Counted from the stretch's first letter, positions 45,725 to 55,699 are shown. The stretch: 64,000 nucleotides of DNA from Cytophagales bacterium (GCA_013298125.1 JAAFJP010000023.1:1-64000); one strand, 5' to 3'. A program made the numbers and translations. Notes: a model not told the origin generated them from the letters alone.

Positions 45725-45995
45725 TACTGTCTGAATCAGGATTTACAGGATTTATGGAATTTCAAGATTATTATATTATTCAATGAGTTATCTCTACTTC
45801 CCGAAAGTTATTTTTACTTTCGGGAAGTTCCATCAAGGCAGATTTTGTATTCTTGTTTAGTATGGTAAAATAGGACTAAGTAGTTTTCAACTTCCCGAAA
45901 GTAGAAATAACTTTCGGGAGGTTTACTCCCAATTTCCAGTAAAATTTTTAATCCAAAAAATCCTTTAATCCAAAGAATCCAAGTTCAGACAGAAT
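45725..45995. repeat. Composite nested repeat, GTCTGAA family (copy 2) with two inner hairpins
   Basis: Outer arms CTGTCTGAATCAGGATTT and GAATCCAAGTTCAGACAG. Inside are two near-identical hairpins ACTTCCCGAAAGT-7 nt-ACTTTCGGGA (45796-45828 and 45889-45922). It fills nearly all of the mutA-mutB gap; no ORF. Confidence 0.88.
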
Positions 45996-46009
45996 AACAG
46001 ACAAATAAT

Positions 46010-47404
46010 TTATTTTTCAAAAACAGATGACAATCTTAAATCGGTCAATAATTCAAAACCTAAATCAGAAGTTTGACTTTCGGTATTTTTAGTATTCAAA
46101 ATAGGCGTTTCATCATTTCTAAATTTATTAACTCCAATCATAATCCTTTCTGATTTTAAAAGAGCTTCTTGTGATTTATGAAAATTCTTTTTCATTTCAT
46201 TTTGAATAAAATTTTGCTCAAAAGCCTTGATAATTCCACCCATATTCTCCACTTCTGCTAACAATTTCAAGGATTCTTCTGCCAATTTAAAAGTTAGATT
46301 TTCGATAAAATAACTTCCTGCCGAAGGGTCAATGACTTTATCCAAATAGGCTTCTTCTTTCAAAATCGTTGAGATATTTCTGGAAATCCTACGACTAAAT
46401 TCGTCAGATTCTTGATAAGTTTCATCAAAAGCACAGATACTCAGAGCGTTACAACCTCCAATGATGGCTGACATCGCCTCGGTGGTTGCACGCAAAAGAT
46501 TTGTATGAGGCGATAACGATGAATTATAAAAAGATGAGGTTATACAATGAATCGAGATGTCTGGAATATCATTTTCATTCATCCCGTAACCTTCCACTAA
46601 AATTTGTCTCCAAAGCAATTTTAAAGCCCTAATTTTAGCAATTTCTCCAAAGTAATTTGTACCAACCGAAATAGTAAATTCTACTTTTTGTACAATATCG
46701 TGCAGAAGAATATTTTGTTCCGTTAGTTTGTCGATTGTCTCAATCGCAGAAGCAAGCGTATAGGCTAATTCCTGAGCATTATTTGCCCCAAAATTATGGA
46801 AACATTGACTACTAATATTGACACAGCCATACGACTTGTATTTTTGTACTTTTCTAAGAATATTTGCTAACTCGTTCCAATCATCTATACTATTGTTTCC
46901 TGTCCTAAAATACCTTCCGAGTATATTTGTATCAATACCCCCTTTCCAGTCGTAAGGAGCTATTTTTTGTAACTCATTTATCAAAAATAAGCCGTCATTT
47001 TCTACCTTTAAAAAAAAAGGTGTGTCAGACATTTTGATATTCCTTAACAATTCCTTAATTTCGATTTCTCTTATCAACACGCCACTAATATCAATCAAAA
47101 AAGAATCACCACCAGAGTTTAATGTATTGATAATCAATTGGTTATACTCTTTTTCCGACTTAAATCTTATTATTTCTCGATTACTCCAAGACTTTGTAAC
47201 TGCCTGAATTTGAGATTGTTGAATCAAATTTACAGGTAAATTTTCCAAGTCTTCGAGACTGTAATATGAACCAATGCTAAAATTTTCAGCATTCGTCCAA
47301 TTTAAGGTTTCTTGAAAATCTTTACCTTTTAAGTCTTTAATAACCTGTTGTTTCCAGTCGTTTTTTGATGGTGAAACAAATTCGTCGAAAAGTTTATTTT
47401 TCAT
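46010..47404 (-). CDS. mutA: Methylmalonyl-CoA mutase small subunit
   Basis: 464 residues of the non-catalytic mutase alpha-like chain: WKQQVIKDLKGKDFQETLNW at the start, NILLHDIVQKVEFTISVGTN, and LRATTEAMSAIIGGCNALS. It has no B12 domain or DxHxxG, as expected. It is shorter than most partners. It pairs with the downstream large subunit. Confidence 0.92.
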   Translation of the reverse strand: MKNKLFDEFVSPSKNDWKQQVIKDLKGKDFQETLNWTNAENFSIGSYYSLEDLENLPVNLIQQSQIQAVTKSWSNREIIRFKSEKEYNQLIINTLNSGGDSFLIDISGVLIREIEIKELLRNIKMSDTPFFLKVENDGLFLINELQKIAPYDWKGGIDTNILGRYFRTGNNSIDDWNELANILRKVQKYKSYGCVNISSQCFHNFGANNAQELAYTLASAIETIDKLTEQNILLHDIVQKVEFTISVGTNYFGEIAKIRALKLLWRQILVEGYGMNENDIPDISIHCITSSFYNSSLSPHTNLLRATTEAMSAIIGGCNALSICAFDETYQESDEFSRRISRNISTILKEEAYLDKVIDPSAGSYFIENLTFKLAEESLKLLAEVENMGGIIKAFEQNFIQNEMKKNFHKSQEALLKSERIMIGVNKFRNDETPILNTKNTESQTSDLGFELLTDLRLSSVFEK

Positions 47405-47725
47405 ATACGAAGAAATAATTAATTTAATTTTTCAAAGTTAATCAAATTTATGAAATTAGATTTTTTTTGACAAATATTAGCTTAAAGTTACCAATATCCT
47501 CCTTACTGTTGTATTATTCTAAGAAGTATTAAAAAAGTTAAAAATTGACTTTCCTTATTTTGACAAAAACGATAAAAAAACATTTTTTTGACCACAAAAA
47601 AATGCTATTTTTGTCATCCGTTGGAAAGTAAATATCTGTATTTTTTCTCAATAAGTCGCCAATGAATTGAGTATCAGATATTTAAACCACTTACTTGTCC
47701 AATACCGCCAATTTTAGAAGATACC
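47405..47725. other. AT-rich mutA-dnaA intergenic region with dnaA promoter
   Basis: A -7 box TATTTTTG is at 47606-47613 (+); the -33 match is poor. I see no cluster of TTATNCACA DnaA boxes, so this does not look like a classical oriC. No ORF. Confidence 0.45.
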
Positions 47726-49168
47726 ATGTACCCTCCCCATCAACCAGATGCAAGACAAATCTGGCTAAAATGTCTTGAAGTAATACATAAAGAAATTAAT
47801 GAGCAAAGTTTTAAAACTTGGTTTGAACCCATCGTACCTCTAAAAGTTACGAACCAAACGCTCTCGATTCAAGTGCCAAGCCAATTTTTTTATGAGTGGC
47901 TTGAAGAAAACTATATCCATGTATTAAGAAAAGCAATTGACTATTCAATGGGGAGAAATGGTCAATTAGAATATTCAATAATTGTTGATAAAGGAGACAA
48001 GAAAAACCCGCCGATAGCTTACAATATTCCTAACCAAAAACCTACCGTTCCTGTTCAAGCTCAAAAGCGTCCAGAAGCAACGGTTTACGAAAGTCCTTTT
48101 CAATTAAAAGATTTAGATTCATTAGATTTAGATTCATACCTTAATCCACACTATACCTTTGATAATTTTGTTGAAGGAGATTGTAACCGTTTGGGACGTT
48201 CGGCGGGTTTAGCCGTTGCTCAACGCCCTGGGGTAACTTCTTTTAACCCTTTGATGATTTATGGAAGTGTAGGATTAGGAAAAACGCACTTGATTCAAGC
48301 CATTGGCAATTATATCAAACATACACACACGAATAAGTTTGTATTGTATGTAACGTCCGAAAAGTTTTGTAATCAATTTATCAACGCCATCAAAAACAAT
48401 ACACTGCAAGCATTTACCAATTTTTATATGCAGGTGGACGTTTTAATTATTGATGACGTTCAGTTTTTGGCAGGAAAAGAAAAAACACAAGAATCGTTTT
48501 TCCATATTTTCAACCACTTACATCAATCTGGGAAACAAATCATTATGTCCTCTGATCGCCCTCCAAGGGAGCTGGCAGGTATGCAAGATAGATTACTTTC
48601 AAGATTTAAGTGGGGACTCACCGCCGATGTACAACAGCCTGATTTTGAGACACGTATAGCCATTATTCAAAAGAAATTACAAGCCGACGGAATCTACATT
48701 GAAGACAAAGTTATTGAATATTTGGCTCATAGTATAGACACAAACGTACGTGAATTGGAAGGTGTAATTGTTTCTTTGATGGCTCATGCTTCGTTTAGTA
48801 GCAAAGAAATTGACATGGATTTGGCTCGTGCTACGCTCAAAAATATCGTGATGGATTCTGAAAAAGAAGTAACCGTTGATTCTATTTTGGATGCCGTTAC
48901 CAATCATTTTGAGGTTGATATGACTGATTTAAAGAGTAAAAGTCGTAGAAGAGAATCTGTTTTTCCACGACAAGTTGCCATGTATTTAATGAAGGAATTT
49001 ACCAATTTACCCTTAAAATCAATTGGTTACCATTTTGGAGGAAGAGACCACAGTACCGTAATTCACGCCGTTCAGACCATCAGTGATATGCTTGAAACGG
49101 ATAAAGATGTTGAAAAAACCATGCAGAAATTATACAAATACTTTAATAGAGTACGAGTAAAAGCGTAG
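47726..49168 (+). CDS. dnaA: Chromosomal replication initiator DnaA
   Basis: 480 residues: domain I (IWLKCLEVIHKEINEQSFKT), Walker A GSVGLGKTH (180-188), Walker B IIDD (241-244), SSDRPPRELAGMQDRLLSRF, and the DNA-binding signature GGRDHSTVIHAV. It binds DnaA boxes and loads the replicative helicase. Confidence 0.98.
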   Translation: MYPPHQPDARQIWLKCLEVIHKEINEQSFKTWFEPIVPLKVTNQTLSIQVPSQFFYEWLEENYIHVLRKAIDYSMGRNGQLEYSIIVDKGDKKNPPIAYNIPNQKPTVPVQAQKRPEATVYESPFQLKDLDSLDLDSYLNPHYTFDNFVEGDCNRLGRSAGLAVAQRPGVTSFNPLMIYGSVGLGKTHLIQAIGNYIKHTHTNKFVLYVTSEKFCNQFINAIKNNTLQAFTNFYMQVDVLIIDDVQFLAGKEKTQESFFHIFNHLHQSGKQIIMSSDRPPRELAGMQDRLLSRFKWGLTADVQQPDFETRIAIIQKKLQADGIYIEDKVIEYLAHSIDTNVRELEGVIVSLMAHASFSSKEIDMDLARATLKNIVMDSEKEVTVDSILDAVTNHFEVDMTDLKSKSRRRESVFPRQVAMYLMKEFTNLPLKSIGYHFGGRDHSTVIHAVQTISDMLETDKDVEKTMQKLYKYFNRVRVKA

Positions 49169-49287
49169 TAATTTTGGTAAGCCGTCAGAAACCTCTGAAT
49201 TTTTACTGACCTGATTTTATAGATTTGTTCAGTTTTGTTTTTCACAAATTACTTTTTTAATAATTCTGAATTATAATCTTTGCTTTA

Positions 49288-49335
49288 CCGTAAGATTGTC
49301 TCATTTTTTTGATTCAGTCTTACGGATTTTTTTTA
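49288..49335 (+). terminator. dnaA terminator
   Basis: CCGTAAGATTG and CAGTCTTACGG with a 16-base loop and eight T, about 120 bp after dnaA. Confidence 0.8.
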
Positions 49336-49435
49336 TCTTAGAGTTCTGAAATGGCTTTTAGCTTTTTGCAGTCGGCTATCAGCTCTATATTTCAACCTAA
49401 AAGATGGTTTTCAAATATTTAAAAATAATTGTTCT

Positions 49436-49741
49436 ATGAAAAAATACACACTACTTTTTGCTTTTTACTTCTTTTTGAGTGTTTCTCAATCATTTTCCAA
49501 CAAAATTATTGACCCAATTCGTCAAATTCAGATAGATGAAATGGAGTGGTCGATGGATAATCCGAAAGGAAAATGGAAGATTCGTTTTGTGAGAACTGAG
49601 GATAAATCTGATACGACTAATAGACCCAAAGGCTTTTTAAGTAAGTTGAAAAATATCGTAAATGTGTTGATGGATGCTTCTGATAATCCGCCTTTTAAAG
49701 TGGAGGTTGTCAGGGAGAAGGAAAAAGAAAAGAAGAATTAG
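49436..49741 (+). CDS. Small secreted hypothetical protein
   Basis: 101 residues with a signal peptide (about 1-21, SVSQSFS/N). The mature part is charged, with a lysine/glutamate-rich tail (EVVREKEKEKKN). No family recognised. It is convergent with the second OmpA gene. Confidence 0.7.
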   Translation: MKKYTLLFAFYFFLSVSQSFSNKIIDPIRQIQIDEMEWSMDNPKGKWKIRFVRTEDKSDTTNRPKGFLSKLKNIVNVLMDASDNPPFKVEVVREKEKEKKN

Positions 49742-49747
49742 ATTAAT

Positions 49748-49789
49748 AAAAAAAAGGTCGTAAGAATCTAATTCTTACGACCTTTTTTG
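49748..49789. terminator. Bidirectional terminator
   Basis: AAAAGGTCGTAAGA, seven bases, TCTTACGACCTTTTTT between convergent genes. The stem resembles the one at 28041-28077. Confidence 0.88.
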
Positions 49790-49804
49790 TAATGCAAGAA
49801 TGGA

Positions 49805-51184
49805 TTACTTCTTAACAACTTTCACCTCAATTCTACGATTCTTCGCTTTTCCTTCCTCCGTAGCATTACTTGCAATAGGATTGGATGAACCTTTACCAGC
49901 AAAGTCAATTCTTAATTCTTGAATACCGCTGGCAACTAAAATGTTTCTTACTGTTGATGCACGTTTCATAGACAATTTACGATTTTGAAGCGAATCGCCC
50001 GTATTATCAGTATATCCAGTCAATTTCACTTGTACACGTGGATAGGCAGTCATAATTTTTGCTAAATCTTGAACCGTCTTCTCAGAACCAGCTACCAAAT
50101 TTGGCAAATTTGATTCAAAATTTAGGTTATCAAAAGTAAATGTCTGATTCACTTTTGCCGTTGAATCTGTTAAATATTTAGCAAATTTATAGTTAAATGA
50201 ACCTTCTGGAACGTCTAATCTTAAACCATTTGGTAAACTTACGCCCATCGTTTTAGCAACTGGAACAACCGCTTTTACTGTTGAATCAACTTTGGCAGTC
50301 GTTGTATCTTTGGGAAGATTCGTTGTATCAATCGTTGCATTTGTAACTTGCTCTACTTGTGAAGTATCAGGAGTTACAACAGTATTTGAACTACGTAATG
50401 AACTCCAATCATAATTCATGGCAAAGTAGCCTAAGCCACCCAAAACGATAGCAATTCCCAAAGTTGGCAATAACCATTTTGGCATGGTGAAACTTCCACT
50501 TTCTTCGCCATCATAATCTTTATCCGAATACGTAACTTCTCTATTTTCGACAGGTTTTTTAGGCGTAATAGTTTGAGTAGTATTCGTTTTTATTGAGGCT
50601 GTGGCAAATTGGACTGGTTTTATCTCTTCACTCATAAAAGTTGCCAATCCCAAAACATCAATCATTTTAGGTTGTAAACTCTCTGGCGTTTCATCCAAAA
50701 GACTACTGCGTTGGTCTAAAATGATGTTGGCTAAACCTGTTTTATCTAAGCTCTGCGAGTTTACCATTTTCCCTAATTTGCCAATTACCAGAGGGGCAAC
50801 TACCGATAAAAGTGCCGTTGCCGATGAATTACGCACCCCAGCAAACTGAGAAATCATCGTAGCAATCGAACTCTTTTTGTCTGGTAAAAGCATACTAACT
50901 ACGCTATTTCCTTTCTCGACAAAACCCGCAAAACTCTCTTTATTTTTCAGTAAATCATCTAATTGCTCAATAATACTACCGTCGTGATTGCCTTTATTGA
51001 CGACATTCATCAAGGTTGTAGCACCCGCTTCGTTTGATGCTCTTTTCATCAGCCCGCCCACAAAAGTTGGTACTAAACCTTCGATTGCGATTTTGACTTT
51101 CTCTTCTTTTTCTCCGAGGAGATTGGCGGCTTTGTTGGCGACTTCACCTACTAATAATTCTTTTAATTCTCCAAATAAATTCAT
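49805..51184 (-). CDS. DUF937-OmpA fusion membrane protein (copy 2)
   Basis: 459 residues with the same order as the gene at 12618: N-terminal DUF937-like region (MNLFGELKELLVGEVANKAA), a membrane helix at about 235-255 (MPKWLLPTLGIAIVLGGLGY), and a C-terminal OmpA domain (VKLTGYTDNTGDSLQN, KAKNRRIEVKV). Its N-terminal half is more charged. A paralogue, not a recent duplicate. Confidence 0.9.
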   Translation of the reverse strand: MNLFGELKELLVGEVANKAANLLGEKEEKVKIAIEGLVPTFVGGLMKRASNEAGATTLMNVVNKGNHDGSIIEQLDDLLKNKESFAGFVEKGNSVVSMLLPDKKSSIATMISQFAGVRNSSATALLSVVAPLVIGKLGKMVNSQSLDKTGLANIILDQRSSLLDETPESLQPKMIDVLGLATFMSEEIKPVQFATASIKTNTTQTITPKKPVENREVTYSDKDYDGEESGSFTMPKWLLPTLGIAIVLGGLGYFAMNYDWSSLRSSNTVVTPDTSQVEQVTNATIDTTNLPKDTTTAKVDSTVKAVVPVAKTMGVSLPNGLRLDVPEGSFNYKFAKYLTDSTAKVNQTFTFDNLNFESNLPNLVAGSEKTVQDLAKIMTAYPRVQVKLTGYTDNTGDSLQNRKLSMKRASTVRNILVASGIQELRIDFAGKGSSNPIASNATEEGKAKNRRIEVKVVKK

Positions 51185-51503
51185 GCTCGTTCTTTTTGTA
51201 ACAGATTCTCATACAAAATTACATTCAATTCAATGAATTTCCATTTCATAATGTATCATCTGTTTTTTTTATTTTGTAAGGTATTGATTGATAAATAGTT
51301 GATTCAAAATCTTTCTACAAATATCCTCAATATTTTTTAAAGATTTTCATAATTCTGTTTCGTAAATCAATTCTATCTAAAATTTCATTACTTAAATTTC
51401 GCTCAAAAAGGCTATAATCTATTAACCAGATACTAATTTTGTCGAAATATTTGCTCAAAGGCAAATTTAATTAACGATTCAACGATTTATCTAATTTGAG
51501 TTT
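51185..51503. other. Divergent regulatory region, OmpA copy 2 / hisB
   Basis: It holds no supported ORF. A -7 box TAATTTTG for the OmpA gene is at 51214-51221 (-) and another for hisB is at 51434-51441 (+). Neither has an ideal -33. The hisB leader would carry the REP-like hairpin at 51504-51591. Confidence 0.4.
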
Positions 51504-51591
51504 GTCATCCCGACGAAGGAGGGAACTGTTGGATATATACAAAACTGTGTTTGAAGAAATAAACCTCAGTTCCCTCCTTCGTCGGGATGAC
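51504..51591. repeat. REP-like inverted repeat (GTCATCCCGACGAAGGAGGG)
   Basis: Perfect 25-bp arms, starting GTCATCCCGACGAAGGAGGG and ending in its complement, around a 38-bp centre, just upstream of hisB. Confidence 0.92.
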
Positions 51592-51625
51592 TATACAGAC
51601 ATGATTGTTGAACCAAAATTAACGT

Positions 51626-52747
51626 ATGAAAAAAATATTATTTATTGACCGTGACGGTACTATTATCGTAGAGCCACCCATTGATTTTCAGGTGGACTCT
51701 CTCGAAAAATTAGCTTTTTTACCCAAAGCCATATCTAATCTTCGTAAAATAGCCGAAGAGTCTGATTATGAGTTGGTTATGGTAACAAATCAAGACGGTT
51801 TGGGTACTGATTCTTTTCCAGAAGATACTTTTTGGTTGCCACAAAACAAAATGATGGAGATTTTGGAAGGCGAAAATATTAAATTCTCTGCCGTCCATAT
51901 TGACCGTTCTTTTGAACAAGATTATGCCCCAACCCGTAAACCAAGAACGGGAATGCTCACAGAATATTTTGATGAAACGAAATATGATTTAAAAAACTCT
52001 TTTGTGTTGGGCGACAGATTGACGGATGTACAGTTGGCGATAAATCTTGGTTCAAAGGCAATTTATTTGGGCGAAGCTCCTTTCCAAAATCCAGTTCAAG
52101 AAGCGGCAACTGCCTTAGTATCAAAAGATTGGGATGAAATTTACCAGTTTCTTCGCTTACCTGAGCGTAAGGCATCCGTGGAGCGTATCACTAAGGAAAC
52201 TAAGATTTGGATTGACCTAAATTTAGACGGAAAAGGTAAAGCAAATATCGAAACGGGCTTGGGCTTTTTCGACCATATGCTCGACCAATTAGCTAAACAT
52301 TCAGGGGCAGATTTGAACGTAAAAGTGGATGGAGATTTACATATTGATGAACACCACACCATCGAAGATACAGCTCTGGCACTCGGAGAAGCATATTTAA
52401 AGGCTTTGGGGGATAAAAAAGGAATAGCGAGATACGGTTTTAATATTTTGCCCATGGATGAAGCCTTAGTTCATGCTGCGATTGATTTTTCTGGAAGAAA
52501 TTGGATGGTTTGGGATGCCAAATTTAGTCGTGAGAAAATTGGAGAAATGCCTACGGAAATGTTCTTTCATTTCTTTAAATCATTTACCGATACTGCCAAA
52601 TGTAACCTCAACATCAAAGCGGTTGCAGATAATGAGCATCATAAAATTGAGGCAATTTTTAAAGCATTTGCCAAAGCAATCAAAATGGCAACGAAGCGAG
52701 AAATAAAGGATTTAGATATTTTGCCTTCGACTAAGGGGGTGTTGTAG
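51626..52747 (+). CDS. hisB: Bifunctional histidinol-phosphatase/imidazoleglycerol-phosphate dehydratase
   Basis: 373 residues catalysing two histidine-synthesis steps. The HAD phosphatase half has DRDGTI (8-13) and [11 protein letters not shown]. The dehydratase half, from about 175, has [24 protein letters not shown] and DNEHHKIEA. No other his genes are nearby, so it stands alone here. Confidence 0.96.
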   Translation: MKKILFIDRDGTIIVEPPIDFQVDSLEKLAFLPKAISNLRKIAEESDYELVMVTNQDGLGTDSFPEDTFWLPQNKMMEILEGENIKFSAVHIDRSFEQDYAPTRKPRTGMLTEYFDETKYDLKNSFVLGDRLTDVQLAINLGSKAIYLGEAPFQNPVQEAATALVSKDWDEIYQFLRLPERKASVERITKETKIWIDLNLDGKGKANIETGLGFFDHMLDQLAKHSGADLNVKVDGDLHIDEHHTIEDTALALGEAYLKALGDKKGIARYGFNILPMDEALVHAAIDFSGRNWMVWDAKFSREKIGEMPTEMFFHFFKSFTDTAKCNLNIKAVADNEHHKIEAIFKAFAKAIKMATKREIKDLDILPSTKGVL

Positions 52748-52749
52748 TT

Positions 52750-52852
52750 TTTTTGTCTGAATTTGGATTCGTCTGATTAATGGATTTATTGGATTATTTT
52801 TAAAATCCTAAAAATCCATTAATCCAACAAATCCAAGTTCAGACAAAAACTC
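52750..52852. repeat. Inverted repeat, GTCTGAA family (copy 3)
   Basis: Arms TTTTGTCTGAATTTGGATTC and GAATCCAAGTTCAGACAAAA-like sequence, right after the hisB stop. Confidence 0.88.
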
Positions 52853-52913
52853 ATTTACTCAATCATACAACACATTTTTCAATTTCCTTAACAATAAATT
52901 TACCATCTGTCTT

Positions 52914-52921
52914 TATCTTTG
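52914..52921 (+). promoter_or_regulatory. -7 element of the 38-aa gene
   Basis: TATCTTTG, an exact TAnnTTTG match, 38 bp upstream of the ATG at 52960. No canonical -33. Confidence 0.45.
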
Positions 52922-52959
52922 TAAAAAAATAAGAATTTCACAAAAAATAAATATTAGTC

Positions 52960-53076
52960 ATGACTGAAACAGTATTTGGAACTTACCTTGCGTGGGCATT
53001 TTACATTGCATTATTCGCAGCTTCGGGATATGTAGGTGTTAAATTACAGAACATTTATAACGAAAGAGGGAAGTAG
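52960..53076 (+). CDS. 38-residue single-pass membrane protein
   Basis: A short ORF beginning MTETVFGTYLAWAFYIALFA and continuing to KLQNIYNERGK. One membrane helix (about 6-27) is followed by a short charged tail. It has a good -7 box and codon use like its neighbours. It may be a small accessory subunit; no family recognised. Confidence 0.6.
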   Translation: MTETVFGTYLAWAFYIALFAASGYVGVKLQNIYNERGK

Positions 53077-53077
53077 T

Positions 53078-53146
53078 TTTTAGTTCTGAGTTCTGGGTTC
53101 TGAGTTGAAAAACATCACTCTATAACCAAGAACTCAGAACCCAAAA
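53078..53146. repeat. Inverted repeat (AGTTCTGAGTTCTGGGTTCT), copy 2
   Basis: AGTTCTGAGTTCTGGGTTCT faces AACTCAGAACCCAAAACT, between the 38-aa gene and hslU; same family as 38529-38612. Confidence 0.88.
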
Positions 53147-54544
53147 CTATAAAATATACTGACTCAAATCTCTATTCTTCACCATTCCTCCAAGTCTCTC
53201 TGTTACCAATTCCTTTGTAACGACTACCTTAGAATTTGCCTCAATTACATCTGGAATATCGTACATGATGTCGTTTAGTAAATGCGACATAACCGTCTGC
53301 AAACGTCTTGCACCAATATTTTCAACTTCCGAATTTACGGCAAATGCTATTCTGGCAATTTCTGCCAAAGCCTCATCATCAAAAGATAATTCAACGTTTT
53401 CAGAAGACAATAAAGCCTCATATTGGCGTGTCAAAGCACTTTTTGGCTCTTTCAAGATTCTGTAAAAATCTTCTTCTTTCAAACTTTGCAACTCAACTCT
53501 GATGGGAAAACGTCCTTGTAACTCAGGAATCAAATCACTTGGTTTTGAAACATGAAACGCTCCTGCGGCAATAAACAAAACGTGGTCGGTATTGATAACG
53601 CCATATTTCGTATTGACCGAAGAGCCTTCTACGATAGGCAACAAATCACGTTGCACACCCTCACGACTTACGTCTGCACCTCCGCCACCGCCAGCACGTG
53701 AATTAGCAATTTTATCAATCTCATCTATAAAAATAATTCCCAAATTCTCAGCTTTGCGGATGGCTTCTTCCTTCACTTCGTCCATGTCAATCAATTTGGC
53801 AGATTCTTCTTCCAAAAGGATTTTACGAGCATCTGAAATGTTCATTTTACGCTTTTTCTCACGTTTTGGCAACATTCCGCCAATCATTTCCTGAATATTC
53901 ATCATCGACATTTCGTCAATTGGACCTCCCATGACACCGATATTCGGACCATTGGACGTTCTGACATCAATATCAATTTTACGATTTTCTAATTCGCCAC
54001 GACGTAATTTTTCACGAAATAATTCACGAGTTTTCTGATTAAGTTCTTCGTCAGACTCAGGCGTATCTACTTGAAATCCAACATCTTTGCCTTTCTTTTT
54101 CTTACCAGTTTTACCCATCGCAGGCACGAGAGCCTCCACGATGATTTCCTCCACAATTTCTAAGGCTTTTTCACGAACTGCCTCTTTGCGAGTAGATTGA
54201 ACAAGGTGAATAGAAGATTCGACCAAATCACGAACCATTGATTCTACATCACGCCCGACATATCCGACTTCTGTAAATTTTGAGGCTTCAACTTTGGTGA
54301 AAGGTGCATCGGCTAATTTGGCGAGACGGCGAGCAATTTCAGTTTTTCCGACACCCGTAGAACCAATCATTAGGATATTATTTGGCGTAATTTCCTTTTG
54401 CATTTCTTCTGGAGCATTCATCCTTCTCCAACGGTTACGAAGGGCGATTGCTACGTTTTTCTTGGCATCGTTTTGTCCGATAATATATTTGTCGAGTTCT
54501 GCGACAATCTGTTTTGGGGTTAATGAATCTAAGTTTATGGTCAT
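53147..54544 (-). CDS. hslU: HslU ATPase of the HslUV protease
   Basis: AAA+ unfoldase, 465 residues: SLTPKQIVAELDKYIIGQ, Walker A GSTGVGKTE, the I domain in the middle, GIIFIDEIDKIA, and NIGARRLQTVMSHLL near the end. It feeds HslV; no hslV gene is visible beside it. It follows porQ by 28 bp. Confidence 0.97.
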   Translation of the reverse strand: MTINLDSLTPKQIVAELDKYIIGQNDAKKNVAIALRNRWRRMNAPEEMQKEITPNNILMIGSTGVGKTEIARRLAKLADAPFTKVEASKFTEVGYVGRDVESMVRDLVESSIHLVQSTRKEAVREKALEIVEEIIVEALVPAMGKTGKKKKGKDVGFQVDTPESDEELNQKTRELFREKLRRGELENRKIDIDVRTSNGPNIGVMGGPIDEMSMMNIQEMIGGMLPKREKKRKMNISDARKILLEEESAKLIDMDEVKEEAIRKAENLGIIFIDEIDKIANSRAGGGGGADVSREGVQRDLLPIVEGSSVNTKYGVINTDHVLFIAAGAFHVSKPSDLIPELQGRFPIRVELQSLKEEDFYRILKEPKSALTRQYEALLSSENVELSFDDEALAEIARIAFAVNSEVENIGARRLQTVMSHLLNDIMYDIPDVIEANSKVVVTKELVTERLGGMVKNRDLSQYIL

Positions 54545-54572
54545 GTGAATATGTTAAGCTGAACAGACAAAT

Positions 54573-55598
54573 TTACTTGATAATTTTTCCAAAATCGCAA
54601 ACTAATCCAAAACTATTCAAATTTCCAGCGGTATTGTAGCCAGCATACGAATAAGAGAAGTCAATTGCTTTGGTTTTGAATAAAAAACCTACTGAAAAAC
54701 CAGAAAATCCACTGAGATTTTTCTGACTCAATTCCTGACCACGAAGGTGATTGTAACCAGCGAGAATATTGAAGTTTTTACTAAATAAAAACTCCGCCCC
54801 AACCACAAAATGTCGGGCAAAATTATCAATAGGATTTACGGAGTTTTCGATAATAATTCCACTCAAATCCTTTTTGACGATGGTTTTATCTAAATAAGTA
54901 ATGTCGAATTTATACAAATGATGAGCCGTTATCGAAAAACGAACAGGCATATATTGAGGTTTGAAAGATACGCCCATTTGTACATCCAAAGGTAAATCTG
55001 GATTGTCAAAAGGAGTAAAATTTCGTAATCTAATGCCTATGTTTTTTGCAACAATACCAAAGCTAAAATCTTGTTTAGGATGTTTGAAAACCCCTCCAAA
55101 ATCCATCAAAATCGCTGATGCTGAATAACTTTCAATGACCGAACCCACAAATTTTAGATTTATGCCAAAAGAAATATTGCCTTGTGTGCGTGCATGAGAG
55201 AGCGTAAGTGCGTAATCATTGGCGGAAAATTTTCCTTGAATATTCCCCGCTGGGTCAGTTTGCAGAAAATCTCCATAGCTAATGTACTGAACACCAATTC
55301 CGAAAGTTTGTTTTTTGATAGTCCGAACATACGAAGCCGAAGAATATTTTATACCCGAAAAATAAGGCAAGAAATTGACAGCCAATAAGTTATTGTCAGA
55401 AGAATCTAAAAGGGCAGGATTTTGGAGAAAACCGTTTGGGTCTTTTTGGGTTTTGGAAATATTGATTCCACCCAAAGCTGAGGTTGTGGGATTTGAAGGA
55501 ATATTTAGAAAAGTGAAACTGTTATTTCCACCGATTTGGGCAAATGAAAATTGGGATGTAGAAAAAATAAAAAAGATGTATAAAATTCTAATTTTCAT
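54573..55598 (-). CDS. porQ: Type IX secretion system protein PorQ
   Basis: 341 residues with a signal peptide (about 1-20) and beta-barrel strands ending in aromatic residues. FTFLNIPSNPTTSALGG, then QNPALLDSSDNN, is the PorQ/PorV pattern. It acts in the attachment complex of T9SS. It probably shares a transcript with hslU. Confidence 0.9.
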   Translation of the reverse strand: MKIRILYIFFIFSTSQFSFAQIGGNNSFTFLNIPSNPTTSALGGINISKTQKDPNGFLQNPALLDSSDNNLLAVNFLPYFSGIKYSSASYVRTIKKQTFGIGVQYISYGDFLQTDPAGNIQGKFSANDYALTLSHARTQGNISFGINLKFVGSVIESYSASAILMDFGGVFKHPKQDFSFGIVAKNIGIRLRNFTPFDNPDLPLDVQMGVSFKPQYMPVRFSITAHHLYKFDITYLDKTIVKKDLSGIIIENSVNPIDNFARHFVVGAEFLFSKNFNILAGYNHLRGQELSQKNLSGFSGFSVGFLFKTKAIDFSYSYAGYNTAGNLNSFGLVCDFGKIIK

Positions 55599-55699
55599 CT
55601 ATACTTTTGTTAAAAGGTAAAAATACTCCCAAATTTATCAAATTAAAATCAAAATTTTGAATCTGTTTAAACTTTTCGTTTTGAATGAAAATTGAGTTC

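Noticed and set aside
47405-47725. oriC upstream of dnaA
   Set aside because: AT-rich, but no cluster of DnaA boxes seen.
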